A DNA stretch of 64,000 nucleotides from Proteus cibi (lineage in GTDB: Bacteria; Pseudomonadota; Gammaproteobacteria; Enterobacterales; Enterobacteriaceae). The translations under genes were made by a program, and so were the position numbers. The DNA lies in NCBI RefSeq assembly GCF_003144405.1, contig NZ_PENW01000010.1:153894-217893 (forward strand). The letters are read 5' to 3'. Below, in pieces: positions 18,382 to 27,722 of the stretch. The notes beneath the pieces are model-generated. The model did no database searches. It saw only the letters and a program-made list of their open reading frames with translations, and had not been told where the DNA came from. Positions within the stretch are counted from its first letter, which is position 1. Each line of letters starts with the position of its first letter.

Positions 18382-18984
18382 ATGCCAACAATTCATCTTG
18401 TTGATGATGATCTTGCTGTCACTGATGCTTGTCAGTTTTTATTAGAAAGCTTAGGTTATTCAGCCCATGTTTGGAATGATAGCGAGTTCTTTATCAACAA
18501 CGTCAATCTCTATCAACAAGGAGTTGTATTGTTAGATATGAGAATGCCAAAACCTGATGGTAGACAAGTCCACCAGTATTTAATTGATAAACACAGTACT
18601 CTTTCTGTGATTTTTTTAACGGGTCATGGTGATATCCCGATGGCTGTTGGAGAGATCAAAAAAGGCGCTATTGATTTTTTACAAAAGCCCGTTGATAGCA
18701 ATGCACTACTATCAGCCCTAGATGTCGCTTTTATTGAAACGAACACCCGGTTTACAGCACATGATATTCGTCGTCGCTATTCATCATTAACCCCCAGAGA
18801 AAAAGACATTGCATATTATGTTATTCAAGGTTTAATGAACCGCGAAATCGCTGAAGTTGCTTGTGTTTCAATAAGAACGGTTGAAGTTCATCGAGCAAAA
18901 GTGATGGATAAAATGGCGGCTAAAAATATCGCTGAATTAGTGACGGCATTACAAGGCATCGAAATAATTTCACCTAATTTATGA
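18382..18984 (+). CDS. ttrR: Tetrathionate response regulator TtrR
   Basis: A 200-residue FixJ/NarL-class regulator. The receiver domain has the acidic pair (VDDD), the phosphorylation aspartate in VVLLDMRMPKPDG, the Thr in FLTGHGD and the Lys in LQKPVD. The LuxR helix-turn-helix follows (LTPREKDIAYYVIQGLMNREIAEVACVSIRTVEVHRAKVM). It activates ttrBCA when tetrathionate is present. AACGGAGAA gives a ribosome site. It is co-transcribed with ttrS. Confidence 0.93.
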   Translation: MPTIHLVDDDLAVTDACQFLLESLGYSAHVWNDSEFFINNVNLYQQGVVLLDMRMPKPDGRQVHQYLIDKHSTLSVIFLTGHGDIPMAVGEIKKGAIDFLQKPVDSNALLSALDVAFIETNTRFTAHDIRRRYSSLTPREKDIAYYVIQGLMNREIAEVACVSIRTVEVHRAKVMDKMAAKNIAELVTALQGIEIISPNL

Positions 18985-19058
18985 CAAAATTTCTTATCTG
19001 CGATAAAAAGTGTCACAATATAAGATATTCATTGGAAAAATAGTAAATAGATAGGCTT

Positions 19059-20000
19059 ATGATAAAGTCACCTCCATTTAAAAAATCATTTTTGTTGCCT
19101 AAATATTGGCTGACTTGGTTCGGGATTGGATTACTCTATATTCTGGTTCTCCTTCCTTATCCTGTCATTTATTGGCTAGGTACACGCCTAGGTCGTTTTT
19201 CGAAAGTTTTTTTAAAAAAACGCGTCCAAATAGCGGAACGTAATCTTGAACTCTGTTTTCCACAGATGCCGAAAAGCGAGCGAGAAGCCTTAGTTAATAA
19301 AAATTTTGAATCTGTTGGCATGGGATTATTTGAGACAGGAATGGCTTGGTTTTGGCCTGAATGGCGAGTTAAACGCTGGTTTAAAGTCAGTGGGCTTGAA
19401 CATATCAAAAAGGTTAAAGACTCAGGACAAGGGATCTTACTTATTGGGATCCATTTTCTGACACTAGAGCTTGGCGCTAGGATTTTTGGTATTTGTAATC
19501 CTGGCGTGGGTGTTTATCGCCCTAACGATAATCCCGTTATGGACTGGCTACAAACATGGGGTCGACTACGCTCTAATAAATTTATGCTCGACAGAAAAGA
19601 TGTCAAAGGCATGATCCGTAGTTTAAAAGCAGGTGAAATTATTTGGTATGCACCTGACCATGATTATGGTCCTCGTAAAAGTGTTTTTGTACCGTTGTTT
19701 GCAGTTGATAAAGCGGCAACAACAACAGGCACTTATATTCTGGCAAAAACCAGCAATCCCGCATTAATTCCATTTACCCCAAAACGCTTACCTGAAGGCA
19801 AAGGTTATGAGTTAATTATCTCCCCACCTGTTGCTGATTTTCCTATTGATAATGAGGAAAATACAGCTAAAGCGATGAATAAAGTGGTTGAACAAGAGAT
19901 TTTACGCGCACCAGACCAATATATGTGGTTGCATCGTCGCTTTAAAACTCGCCCAGAAGGTGAGGCTTCTTTATATAACGAAATAAAGAAAGTACACTAA
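19059..20000 (+). CDS. lpxL: Lipid A lauroyltransferase LpxL (HtrB family)
   Basis: A 313-residue acyltransferase that adds the secondary lauroyl chain to Kdo2-lipid IVA at the inner membrane. An N-terminal membrane anchor (residues 18-40) precedes the HX4E catalytic motif in [15 protein letters not shown], then [58 protein letters not shown] and the C-terminal [13 protein letters not shown]. These blocks match E. coli LpxL; LpxP is a close paralogue, so the chain specificity is inferred. It neighbours mdtG, as in E. coli. Confidence 0.93.
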   Translation: MIKSPPFKKSFLLPKYWLTWFGIGLLYILVLLPYPVIYWLGTRLGRFSKVFLKKRVQIAERNLELCFPQMPKSEREALVNKNFESVGMGLFETGMAWFWPEWRVKRWFKVSGLEHIKKVKDSGQGILLIGIHFLTLELGARIFGICNPGVGVYRPNDNPVMDWLQTWGRLRSNKFMLDRKDVKGMIRSLKAGEIIWYAPDHDYGPRKSVFVPLFAVDKAATTTGTYILAKTSNPALIPFTPKRLPEGKGYELIISPPVADFPIDNEENTAKAMNKVVEQEILRAPDQYMWLHRRFKTRPEGEASLYNEIKKVH

Positions 20001-20006
20001 TTACAG

Positions 20007-20037
20007 AGTGGCTGTTTTACGCTCAAACAGCCACTTT
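20007..20037 (+). terminator. Terminator after lpxL
   Basis: AGTGGCTGTTT/AAACAGCCACT, an 11-base-pair stem with a seven-base loop followed by TTGTC, directly after the stop codon. Confidence 0.8.
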
Positions 20038-20272
20038 GTCATATTGCAATGCACTGAAATAACAATAATAAAACCAATAACAGCACAAGCTGTAAACTCC
20101 TGCAAAACACATTATAAGAGCAAGACCTATCGCACTTATTCTGTATCATGGCTATATTCTTATTCATCATAAAATAAGAAAACCGACTCGTTGTTGCCAC
20201 GTTCAACATCGCTACGGTTATTTTCAGTCTATTTTCTTGGTTTACTCTCTCGTTCTCGGCTAAAGGAGTAAC

Positions 20273-21481
20273 ATGGATCTCAAACCCCGAAATAATTCTT
20301 GGAAACGTAATCTCTATATTGTCTGGTTTGGCTGTTTTCTAACTGGTGCAGGTTTTAGCTTGATCATGCCTTTTCTTCCACTCTATGTAGAAGAACTTGG
20401 TATAACCGATCACGAAGAGCTTAATCTTTGGACGGGGGTTGCCTTTAGTATTACCTTCCTTTTTTCAGCCATCGCAGCACCTTTTTGGGGAAAATTATCA
20501 GATAGAAAAGGACGAAAATTAATGCTGTTACGTTCTGCCCTTGGTATGGCGATTGTAATGGTATTAATTGGATTTGCTCAAAATATATGGCAATTATTAG
20601 TACTACGAGCTTTGCTTGGTGTATTAGGTGGCTTTGTTCCGAATGCAAATGCGTTAATTGCCACCCAGGTTCCGGTTAAAAAAAGCGGCTGGGCATTAGG
20701 TACACTTTCAACAGGTGCTGTGAGTGGCGCATTAATAGGCCCTTTAATTGGCGGTATGCTTGCCGATCTCTATGGTTTACGACCTGTCTTTTTTATTACG
20801 TCTGCGGTTTTATTTATTTGCTTTTTAGTCACTCTTTTTTTCGTAAGTGAAAACTTCACGCCTGTTTCTAAAAAAGATGCACTCACCACAAAACAGGTCT
20901 TTTCATCACTTAAGAATAAAAGACTCGTTGTATGCCTGTTTTTCACCACAATGATCATCCAAGTAGCAACAGGCTCTGTGACGCCTATTTTGACACTTTA
21001 TATCCGTGAGTTAACAGGTTCAGTCAGCAACCTTGCTTTTATCAGTGGTGTTGTTGCCTCCGTACCGGGTATTGCCGCACTGATCAGTGCACCTCGTTTC
21101 GGTAAATTAGGTGACCGAATTGGCCCTGATAAAGTCCTTCTTTTTACCCTCGGACTCTCTATTTTTATGCTAATTCCAATGGCATTGGTCAGTAACTATT
21201 GGGAACTTGGCGCACTACGTTTTTTACTTGGCGCAGTCAATGCGGCCATGTTACCTGCGGTACAAACGCTTATTCTCTATAATATTACCCCTGCTATTGC
21301 GGGTCGAATTTTCAGCTATAACCAAGCACTCAGAGATGTTGGAAATGTTACAGGACCGTTAATGGGGGCTTTTGTTGCGGCAAGCTATGGATTTAGAGCT
21401 GTTTTTTATTTCACCGCTGCCGTTGTCTTTTTTAATCTTATTTACTCTTGGTTAAGCTTTAGAACACCACAAGGAAAGTAG
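20273..21481 (+). CDS. mdtG: MFS drug efflux transporter MdtG
   Basis: A 402-residue major facilitator with 12 predicted transmembrane segments. The N terminus [20 protein letters not shown], then [11 protein letters not shown], the MFS loop motif [16 protein letters not shown] and the second-half equivalent [14 protein letters not shown] are visible. E. coli MdtG (YceE), adjacent to lpxL there as here, confers resistance to fosfomycin and deoxycholate when overproduced and belongs to the Mar/Sox/Rob regulon. AAAGGAG lies five bases before the ATG. No terminator is evident after it. Confidence 0.9.
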   Translation: MDLKPRNNSWKRNLYIVWFGCFLTGAGFSLIMPFLPLYVEELGITDHEELNLWTGVAFSITFLFSAIAAPFWGKLSDRKGRKLMLLRSALGMAIVMVLIGFAQNIWQLLVLRALLGVLGGFVPNANALIATQVPVKKSGWALGTLSTGAVSGALIGPLIGGMLADLYGLRPVFFITSAVLFICFLVTLFFVSENFTPVSKKDALTTKQVFSSLKNKRLVVCLFFTTMIIQVATGSVTPILTLYIRELTGSVSNLAFISGVVASVPGIAALISAPRFGKLGDRIGPDKVLLFTLGLSIFMLIPMALVSNYWELGALRFLLGAVNAAMLPAVQTLILYNITPAIAGRIFSYNQALRDVGNVTGPLMGAFVAASYGFRAVFYFTAAVVFFNLIYSWLSFRTPQGK

Positions 21482-21901
21482 TCAAAAAATCCACAAATAA
21501 GATAAGTTAAGCGTTTTTTTTCTTCCAAAAATTACACTTTTACATTTAAAGGCTCAATTGTTATTTTTTTTATTCTATTTTTTATAATTTATTGTTTATT
21601 AAGAACATTCTCATCACCCATTTGTTAAGGCATCTAAAATTTTCTTGTGCTCTTTTTTCAAAAAATTGCAAGGTTAACTATTGCAAAATGAGATTTTTAT
21701 CGACTTTTGCACCAAAAAATGGTTTATAAAGTATTAAATATACTTTTAGTCGCTAAATTCTGACGAAAGTATGTTAAAAATATATTAATTAAATGCAGTG
21801 GATATTGATAACAGAATGAAATAATTTTGTTTCACCATTAGCTAATATTTTGTTCTTTTTACTTGCAAACGACCTGTAGAGGTTTTTTTTGGGAATTTAA
21901 G
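21482..21901. other. AT-rich intergenic region before the peptide transporter
   Basis: 420 bases without a credible frame. It presumably contains the promoter and leader of the following symporter gene. I could not identify a specific operator. Confidence 0.4.
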
Positions 21902-23437
21902 ATGCAATCTACTCACTCAAAATCTAGCCGAACTTTCTTTGGCCACCCATATCCATTAAGCTCCCTTTTCTTCACCGAAATGTGGGAACGCTTTTCTTTC
22001 TATGGTATTCGCCCATTATTAATTCTATTTATGGCGGCAACCGTTTATGAGGGTGGCATGGAAATCCCCAGAGAGCAGGCATCTGCTATTGTGGGTATTT
22101 TCGCAGGCGGTGTGTATTTAACATCGCTACCTGGAGGTTGGCTAGCTGATAACTGGTTAGGTCAGCGCCTAGCAGTATGGTATGGCTCTATCTTTATCGC
22201 GTTAGGGCACCTATCCATCGCACTTTCAGCGTTTTGGTCACAAGATCTGTTCTTTATCGGTTTATTACTGATTGTATTGGGTACAGGGCTATTTAAAACC
22301 TGTGTCACTGTGATGGTAGGAACCTTATATAAAAGGGATGATACTCGTCGTGATGGCGGATTCTCCTTATTTTATATGGGTATCAATATGGGCTCATTTA
22401 TTGCACCACTCATCACCGGTTTCTTAGTACGTGATTATGGCTGGCATTGGGGCTTTGGGATTGGTGGAATTGGTATGCTTGTTGCGTTACTGATTTTCCG
22501 CTTTTACGCAGTACCGACCATGCGTCGCTTTGATAGTGAAGTCGGTTTAGATTCAAGTTGGGATCGCCCAACCGTTGTTCGTCGTAATGTCGGTCAGTGG
22601 ATCTTAGCGTTATCTGTCGTTCTTATCGCCATTGTTGGTCTTATTATTTCTGGTGTTATTCCTTTTAACCCAGTTATTGTGGCTAACTTTATGGTCTATG
22701 TGATTTCCGGTAGTGTTATCGCCTATTTTATCTATTTATTCCTCTTTGCAGGATTAAGTAGTAGCGACCGTTCTCGCTTATTTGTTTGTTTCCTCTTGCT
22801 GGTTTCTGCAGCCCTTTTCTGGTCTGCATTCGAACAAAAACCGACCTCATTTAACTTATTTGCCAATGACTATACTGACTTAAACTTTATGGGTTTTGAG
22901 ATCCCTGCAGTATGGTTCCAGTCTGTTAATGCCTTGTTTATTATTATTCTTGCGCCTGTATTTAGCTGGTTATGGCCAATGATGGCACGTAAGAATATGA
23001 ATTTAAGCAGTATGACTAAGTTTGTGATTGGTATTTTATTTGCAGCGGGTGGCTTTACCGTCATGATGTTTGCATCTGAAAGTGTGATTGCAACAGGACA
23101 AGGTGTTTCACCGCTTTGGTTAATTGGCAGTATTTTATTGCTAACATTGGGTGAATTATGCTTAAGCCCAATTGGTCTTGCCACAATGACTATTTTAGCG
23201 CCTGCTAAAATGCGTGGTCAGGTGATGGGATTATGGTTCTGTGCAAGTGCATTAGGTAATTTGGCAGCAGGTCTAATGGGGGGAAATATCCGTCCAGACA
23301 AACTGGATGTAATGCCTGATTTCTTCTCTCATGTTTCTATCGCTCTGGTGATTTGTGCTGTTGTTCTTGCGGCACTGATTATTCCAGTTCGTAAGCTTTT
23401 ACAAAGTGCAGACAGCAAAGAGAAAGCACAAGCTTAA
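21902..23437 (+). CDS. POT-family proton-dependent oligopeptide transporter
   Basis: A 511-residue MFS protein of the PTR2/POT family that imports di- and tripeptides with protons. The diagnostic motif FFTEMWERFSFYGIRPLL (ExxERFxYY-type) is at the N terminus. GWLADNWLGQRLAV, GTGLFKTCVTVMVGTLY and FYMGINMGSFIAP are further family signatures, and FWSAFEQKPTSFNLF corresponds to the second-half ExxER-linked region. The ATG at 21902 is preferred; an in-frame TTG 13 codons upstream lacks support. It differs in detail from E. coli DtpA-D, so no symbol is given. Confidence 0.9.
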   Translation: MQSTHSKSSRTFFGHPYPLSSLFFTEMWERFSFYGIRPLLILFMAATVYEGGMEIPREQASAIVGIFAGGVYLTSLPGGWLADNWLGQRLAVWYGSIFIALGHLSIALSAFWSQDLFFIGLLLIVLGTGLFKTCVTVMVGTLYKRDDTRRDGGFSLFYMGINMGSFIAPLITGFLVRDYGWHWGFGIGGIGMLVALLIFRFYAVPTMRRFDSEVGLDSSWDRPTVVRRNVGQWILALSVVLIAIVGLIISGVIPFNPVIVANFMVYVISGSVIAYFIYLFLFAGLSSSDRSRLFVCFLLLVSAALFWSAFEQKPTSFNLFANDYTDLNFMGFEIPAVWFQSVNALFIIILAPVFSWLWPMMARKNMNLSSMTKFVIGILFAAGGFTVMMFASESVIATGQGVSPLWLIGSILLLTLGELCLSPIGLATMTILAPAKMRGQVMGLWFCASALGNLAAGLMGGNIRPDKLDVMPDFFSHVSIALVICAVVLAALIIPVRKLLQSADSKEKAQA

Positions 23438-23455
23438 TCTAATAGGTTAATTATT

Positions 23456-23492
23456 AAAGCCATGTCTATCTCATACTGAGGCATGGCTTTTT
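23456..23492 (+). terminator. Terminator after the peptide transporter
   Basis: AAAGCCATG/CATGGCTTT stem with an inner CTCAT/GAG pairing, then TTGCTTTT. Confidence 0.85.
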
Positions 23493-23602
23493 GCTTTTAT
23501 ATCTTACAATTCGAACACTATTTTTAAGTATTGCACCCGATATTTAAAACACTTAATCTCATTACCTTCTATTTATTGACAGTTTATCACTAAGGTAATG
23601 CG

Positions 23603-24382
23603 ATGACAGTTCTTCCTATTTATTATGTTAATGCTTTTTCCTCTCTGCCTTTTTCAGGAAATCCCGCTGCTGTCGTTTTGTTAGAAGAATGGTTGCCTGA
23701 TGACACCTTAATTACACTTGCTAGTGAGATTAATTTACCTGAAACCGCGTTTTTAGTTGGCGATCATATTCGTTGGTTTACACCTAAAATTGAAGTTCCT
23801 CTTTGTGGACACGCAACATTAGCCACAGCGTTTGTATTAAAAACAATAAAACAGTCTCCTAATAAGTGCTTTAAATTCCAGTCTCTTTCAGGTGAGCTCA
23901 CTGTTTCTTGTCAAGATCCTCTCTTCACACTGAATTTTCCAGCGATACCTGCGACATTAAATAACGAGATAAAATCAACGCTTGAAGAAAAATTAGCATT
24001 ACAAATCGATGAAGTTTGGCAAGCACATGATCGTTATGTTTGCTTTTTATCCGATCCAGAAACCGTCATTAACTACCAACCGGATTTCACTCAAATCTCA
24101 CAGCTACCTTTACCTGGTGTTATTATCACAGCGAAAGGTCATTCTCCTTTTGACTTTATTTCTCGCTTCTTTGCCCCTGTAAAAGGTGTGAATGAAGATC
24201 CTGTTACAGGTACATCACATTGTGTATTAGCACCAATTTGGGGGAATAAACTCAATAAAACACAGTTACAAGCAAGACAAGTTTCAAAACGAGGTGGAAA
24301 TATCGACTGTGAACTAAAAGATAATCGAGTTTTACTAACAGGAGATGCTGCACTCTTTTTAACTGGCAAAATAACCTTTTAA
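23603..24382 (+). CDS. PhzF-family isomerase-like protein
   Basis: A 259-residue protein of the diaminopimelate-epimerase-like PhzF superfamily. The N-terminal VNAFSSLPFSGNPAAVVLL carries the conserved SGNPA block, then NLPETAFL (catalytic glutamate), WFTPKIEVPLCGHATLA, and in the second half FAPVKGVNEDPVTGTSHC. E. coli YddE is a similar protein of unknown substrate. PhzF itself isomerises dihydro-3-hydroxyanthranilate in phenazine synthesis, but no other phenazine gene is nearby. It lies 106 bases before the thioesterase gene, separated by a large hairpin. Confidence 0.88.
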   Translation: MTVLPIYYVNAFSSLPFSGNPAAVVLLEEWLPDDTLITLASEINLPETAFLVGDHIRWFTPKIEVPLCGHATLATAFVLKTIKQSPNKCFKFQSLSGELTVSCQDPLFTLNFPAIPATLNNEIKSTLEEKLALQIDEVWQAHDRYVCFLSDPETVINYQPDFTQISQLPLPGVIITAKGHSPFDFISRFFAPVKGVNEDPVTGTSHCVLAPIWGNKLNKTQLQARQVSKRGGNIDCELKDNRVLLTGDAALFLTGKITF

Positions 24383-24433
24383 TTATAAACGCCATAATCA
24401 GTCATTCATCTGCTTTGCTTTCAATTTACTCTA

Positions 24434-24470
24434 TTTTATACTGTGGGGAATTTATCCCTACCGTATAAAA
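24434..24470. repeat. 37-base imperfect palindrome before the thioesterase gene
   Basis: Sixteen-base arms (TTTTATACtGTgGGGA and TCCCtACcGTATAAAA) around five bases, with one mismatch and one G-T pair. No T tract follows on the plus strand, so a terminator is unlikely. It ends 18 bases before the thioesterase start and would form a strong 5' UTR hairpin or a symmetric operator. Confidence 0.6.
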
Positions 24471-24488
24471 GAAAAAGGCTTTATTGTT

Positions 24489-24899
24489 ATGTCCATCTCT
24501 GACTTATCTCCTGAGCTACAAGATAAAATTAAAAATTCAGTCACCCGTGTATCTAAAGTTATATTCCCCACCACAACTAATCACCACTCAACACTCTTTG
24601 GTGGCACGGCATTAGCTTGGATGGATGAAGTTTCATTTATTACCGCCACTCGCTTTAGTCGTAAACGTCTAGTGACGGTTTCAACCGAAAAAATAAATTT
24701 CAACCACCCTATTCCATCAGGTACGATTATTGAATTAGTGGGAGAAGTTATTCGTGTTGGGCGTACAAGTTTGACAGTAAATGTTTCTATTTTTCTTGAA
24801 GATATGTACGCAGAAGGTCGTGAAGAAGTGATCCATGGTCAGTTTAATTTCGTTGCGGTTGATCATGACGGAAAACCAACGCCATTATTCGACAAATAG
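24489..24899 (+). CDS. Acyl-CoA thioesterase (hotdog fold, YciA/BACH type)
   Basis: A 136-residue hotdog-fold protein that hydrolyses acyl-CoA. Family elements are TTNHHSTLFGGTALAWMDEV (the catalytic aspartate in the WMDE helix), VTVSTEKINFNHPIPSGTII and GEVIRVGRTSLTVNVSIF. The length is usual for a single-domain cytosolic thioesterase. A 37-base palindrome lies just upstream and may regulate it. A weak terminator-like hairpin (AGAGAGAT/ATCTCTCT, 24908-24937) follows. Confidence 0.88.
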   Translation: MSISDLSPELQDKIKNSVTRVSKVIFPTTTNHHSTLFGGTALAWMDEVSFITATRFSRKRLVTVSTEKINFNHPIPSGTIIELVGEVIRVGRTSLTVNVSIFLEDMYAEGREEVIHGQFNFVAVDHDGKPTPLFDK

Positions 24900-25087
24900 T
24901 ATCTTATAGAGAGATTGATTATACTTTTTATCTCTCTTAATGAAAAACTTCATTATTTTATGATGTTCTTTATTATCTTGAATAATAACAAAGCAATAAG
25001 AACACTAAATTAAATGGATATTTTTCAATCAATATAAAATATTCAATAAAATCAATATATAATAAGATTACTAACATGTAAGGCAAG

Positions 25088-25114
25088 AGTTATCCACAGT
25101 TAATGTGGATAACT
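25088..25114. repeat. Perfect inverted repeat made of two DnaA boxes
   Basis: AGTTATCCACA and TGTGGATAACT are separated by five bases. Each arm contains the strong DnaA box TTATCCACA, in opposite orientation. It lies between the thioesterase gene and the 105-residue gene. It could bind DnaA or act as an intergenic hairpin; neither strand has a T tract after it. Confidence 0.6.
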
Positions 25115-25129
25115 GAATAAATCTAAAAA

Positions 25130-25447
25130 TCAGAGAACACAAATTTTTGTTACTGCAAATTCAATCTGACAAATAGTCAGCTTCCTTCCTACTGTTGCAC
25201 TTTCAGCAATAACAATATCCGCTAATTGTGAATACTGCCGCCCCACTTCAAGCGCTAACTCAATAGTGGGTTCAATCAGTAATATCACCCCAATCTGTTC
25301 AATATCAACTGGAAAGTCTGAAAGTGATCTCACTTGTACTACTTGTTTTATCTTATTTTCAGCAATTTCTTGCGCTTTTTCCGTTGCTGCCTGATTCACT
25401 CTTGCTTGTTTTTCAAAAACGCCACCACCAGAATGAAGATAGATCAT
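25130..25447 (-). CDS. Hypothetical protein, 105 residues
   Basis: An unrecognised soluble protein. Residues 10-40 are an alanine- and glutamate-rich predicted helix (EKQARVNQAATEKAQEIAEN), followed by an alternating hydrophobic region (IGVILLIEPTIELALEVGRQ) and a C-terminal strand-like stretch. The composition is protein-like rather than random, and no other frame competes convincingly. The ribosome site is weak. It lies alone between the thioesterase and the adhesin gene. Confidence 0.55.
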   Translation of the reverse strand: MIYLHSGGGVFEKQARVNQAATEKAQEIAENKIKQVVQVRSLSDFPVDIEQIGVILLIEPTIELALEVGRQYSQLADIVIAESATVGRKLTICQIEFAVTKICVL

Positions 25448-25580
25448 AATTTACTCATTATAAAAAACAAAGGCTGTTACCTTTATTATTCAAATCCACC
25501 ACATAAAAGCCAGTTGAATCTATAAAAAGGCAACAACCTATCTCTGCTTTTTATCCTAAGTAATACGATATAAAAAATAT

Positions 25581-27323
25581 TTACCAACCATATGACATAC
25601 CACCACCGACAACAGCACGATCTTCCGTATTCCATGAAGCAGAAACACGAATAACAGCACTCTCTGTTATTTGATATTGAGCACCCGTTGCAAACGCATT
25701 GGCATCACGATAATTCCCGACACCCACACCAAGGCTAAAAGTGTGAGCTGAAACGTAGGGAATATTAGCCATCGCTGCGACAGAGGCAATACCCGCACTT
25801 GCTCTTTTGTCTGCTTTGTCTATTTTATTATCCATATTATTGAGTGCGACATCATTATCAATAAAGATATTCTTAATCTTATTATTGGTATATTCATTCG
25901 CAATAGAGATAGAATCTTTTTTTGACGAATCAATGTATTCTCTTAAGGATTCATCTCGTTCATTAATAACATTATTGGTGATATTAAGATATTCATTTCC
26001 TTTTTGAGTAATATATTTTTCACGCTCTTTAATGATTTTCTCATTATTTTTACCAATAAGTCCTTCTACACCTGAGGCTATTTTACTAATTTCTATATCC
26101 GTGTAATTATTGGCATTTCTTTCAAATTTCCTGACTTTACTGTCTGTTGAGCTAATAATTTCATCCCTAGTGTTGGTGATATGTTCCACTGTTTTCTCAT
26201 GATGTTCATTTACTTTAAAATCCGTATATTCTTTACTACTATTCTCAACTTTTATTATTTCATTATTGGTATAATCTTTAATTCTACTTTCAGATTTATC
26301 AACTTTATCGTTGGTGTTTTTTTCAATATCGCCTTTCACTTCATTAACTCGATTATTTATATAATCTTCGGCGCCTGATTTTATTTCAGCATATTGATTA
26401 TCACTATAGATATAAAATTCATTTTTTGCTTCATTGATATAATTAATCGTATTTTCTTGGTTTTTTTCTATTTTACTATCAGTATATTGATTTGCTTTTT
26501 TCTCTGCGCTATTGGCTAATTCATTTGCTTTTATTTCACTTCTTTTTAATACCTCCTCATTTGCTTTAGTAATATCACCTTTTATTATTTTATTGTTATC
26601 ATTTATTTGATTATTTGTTTCTTTAAGAATGCGATCCTTTTCTTGCTCAATTTTATTATAAATATTCTGATTGTTGTCATTAATACGTTTATCTGCCTCA
26701 ATAAGAATATTATCTTTTTCTTTTTTTAATTGAGATACATTTACTGCATCGGTATCTTCAGTCCCTGCAGCTACATTAATAATTTGTCGCTGATTTTTAT
26801 CACTGCCGATTGATAATGTATTATTGCGATTATTGCTACTGTTATCGCCTAATATAATCGCATTACTTGCTGATCCAGAAGATTTACTACCAATAATAAC
26901 TGAATTATCTGCATTATCAGAAAGGCGACTGCCACTCCCTAAAATAACGCCATTTTCAGCATTATTTATTGCCCCTTTCCCTATACTAATGGAATCTTTA
27001 TTTTCACTATAAGCTTGAGAACCAATAGAAAGGGAGCCTTCACCTATAGCCATAGCACCACTTCCCAACGACAACGCATTATCACCTATTGCTGTACTTT
27101 TGTGACCTATTGCCGTTGCATTTTCACCCTCGGCACCTGCATTAGCACCAATTGCAGTTGATTGGTCTGAATGTGCCCAAGTATTATATCCAAGCGCCGT
27201 AGATTCATTACCATCCGCTTTACTATTTCCACCTAATAAGGTCGTATTATTTGCATAAGATAAAGGTGATAATAATAATGAAACAACTAATAACTTCACC
27301 TTAAAACCTTTATTTTTAGTCAT
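25581..27323 (-). CDS. Trimeric autotransporter adhesin (YadA-like)
   Basis: A 580-residue surface adhesin. A signal peptide (residues 1-24, ending LSYA) is followed by a YadA head of repeating 14-residue units (STAIGANAGAEGENATAIGH, ALSLGSGAMAIGEGSLSIGS). The neck contains INVAAGTEDTDAVNVSQL. A long stalk of coiled coil (about residues 200-490) has recurrent YTDxK segments. The C-terminal 75 residues are the YadA anchor (ASAGIASVAAMANIP ... ASWNTEDRAVVGGGMSYGW), ending in an aromatic residue as outer-membrane porins do. Proteus mirabilis has two characterised members, AipA and TaaP; whether this is one of them cannot be decided here. The stalk is very rich in Asn, Lys and Ile. Confidence 0.92.
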   Translation of the reverse strand: MTKNKGFKVKLLVVSLLLSPLSYANNTTLLGGNSKADGNESTALGYNTWAHSDQSTAIGANAGAEGENATAIGHKSTAIGDNALSLGSGAMAIGEGSLSIGSQAYSENKDSISIGKGAINNAENGVILGSGSRLSDNADNSVIIGSKSSGSASNAIILGDNSSNNRNNTLSIGSDKNQRQIINVAAGTEDTDAVNVSQLKKEKDNILIEADKRINDNNQNIYNKIEQEKDRILKETNNQINDNNKIIKGDITKANEEVLKRSEIKANELANSAEKKANQYTDSKIEKNQENTINYINEAKNEFYIYSDNQYAEIKSGAEDYINNRVNEVKGDIEKNTNDKVDKSESRIKDYTNNEIIKVENSSKEYTDFKVNEHHEKTVEHITNTRDEIISSTDSKVRKFERNANNYTDIEISKIASGVEGLIGKNNEKIIKEREKYITQKGNEYLNITNNVINERDESLREYIDSSKKDSISIANEYTNNKIKNIFIDNDVALNNMDNKIDKADKRASAGIASVAAMANIPYVSAHTFSLGVGVGNYRDANAFATGAQYQITESAVIRVSASWNTEDRAVVGGGMSYGW

Positions 27324-27684
27324 ATCAAAATCGCTCCAAAATTAATAAAGTCATATATAGAATAATATGTATTTTATTTTTTACACATTATATATCTTAT
27401 GAAATAAACTAATAATAATTTGAAACTCTATTAATTAAAGATAATAACACCACCATATAATTAGCTTTATTATAAATAAAAAATACTTTTTTTAATTTAT
27501 ATTCAAATAATAATCAACAACTAAAGAGAATAGACGGAAAATAAGAAATAAAATGTAAATTAAAAAAAATAAATTTGTTCATTGTTTATAAAAATAAAAT
27601 ATTTTTAATTTTGAGATAATGATCAAATAAAAGACAACTCCATTCTATAAATGTTAATGCTATTTATTAAAAGAAACTCTAAGT
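27324..27684. other. AT-rich upstream region of the adhesin gene
   Basis: 361 bases with no coding potential, between the adhesin start and the terminator of the acetyltransferase gene. It presumably holds the adhesin promoter. Base composition is extremely AT-rich, as is typical of H-NS-silenced surface genes; this is inference. Confidence 0.4.
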
Positions 27685-27718
27685 AAAAACCCCTAAGCTT
27701 ATTCATGCTTAGGGGCTT
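27685..27718 (-). terminator. Terminator after the type B acetyltransferase gene
   Basis: CCCCTAAGC/GCTTAGGGG stem followed on the minus strand by TTTTTAC. Confidence 0.85.
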
Positions 27719-27722
27719 CGTA

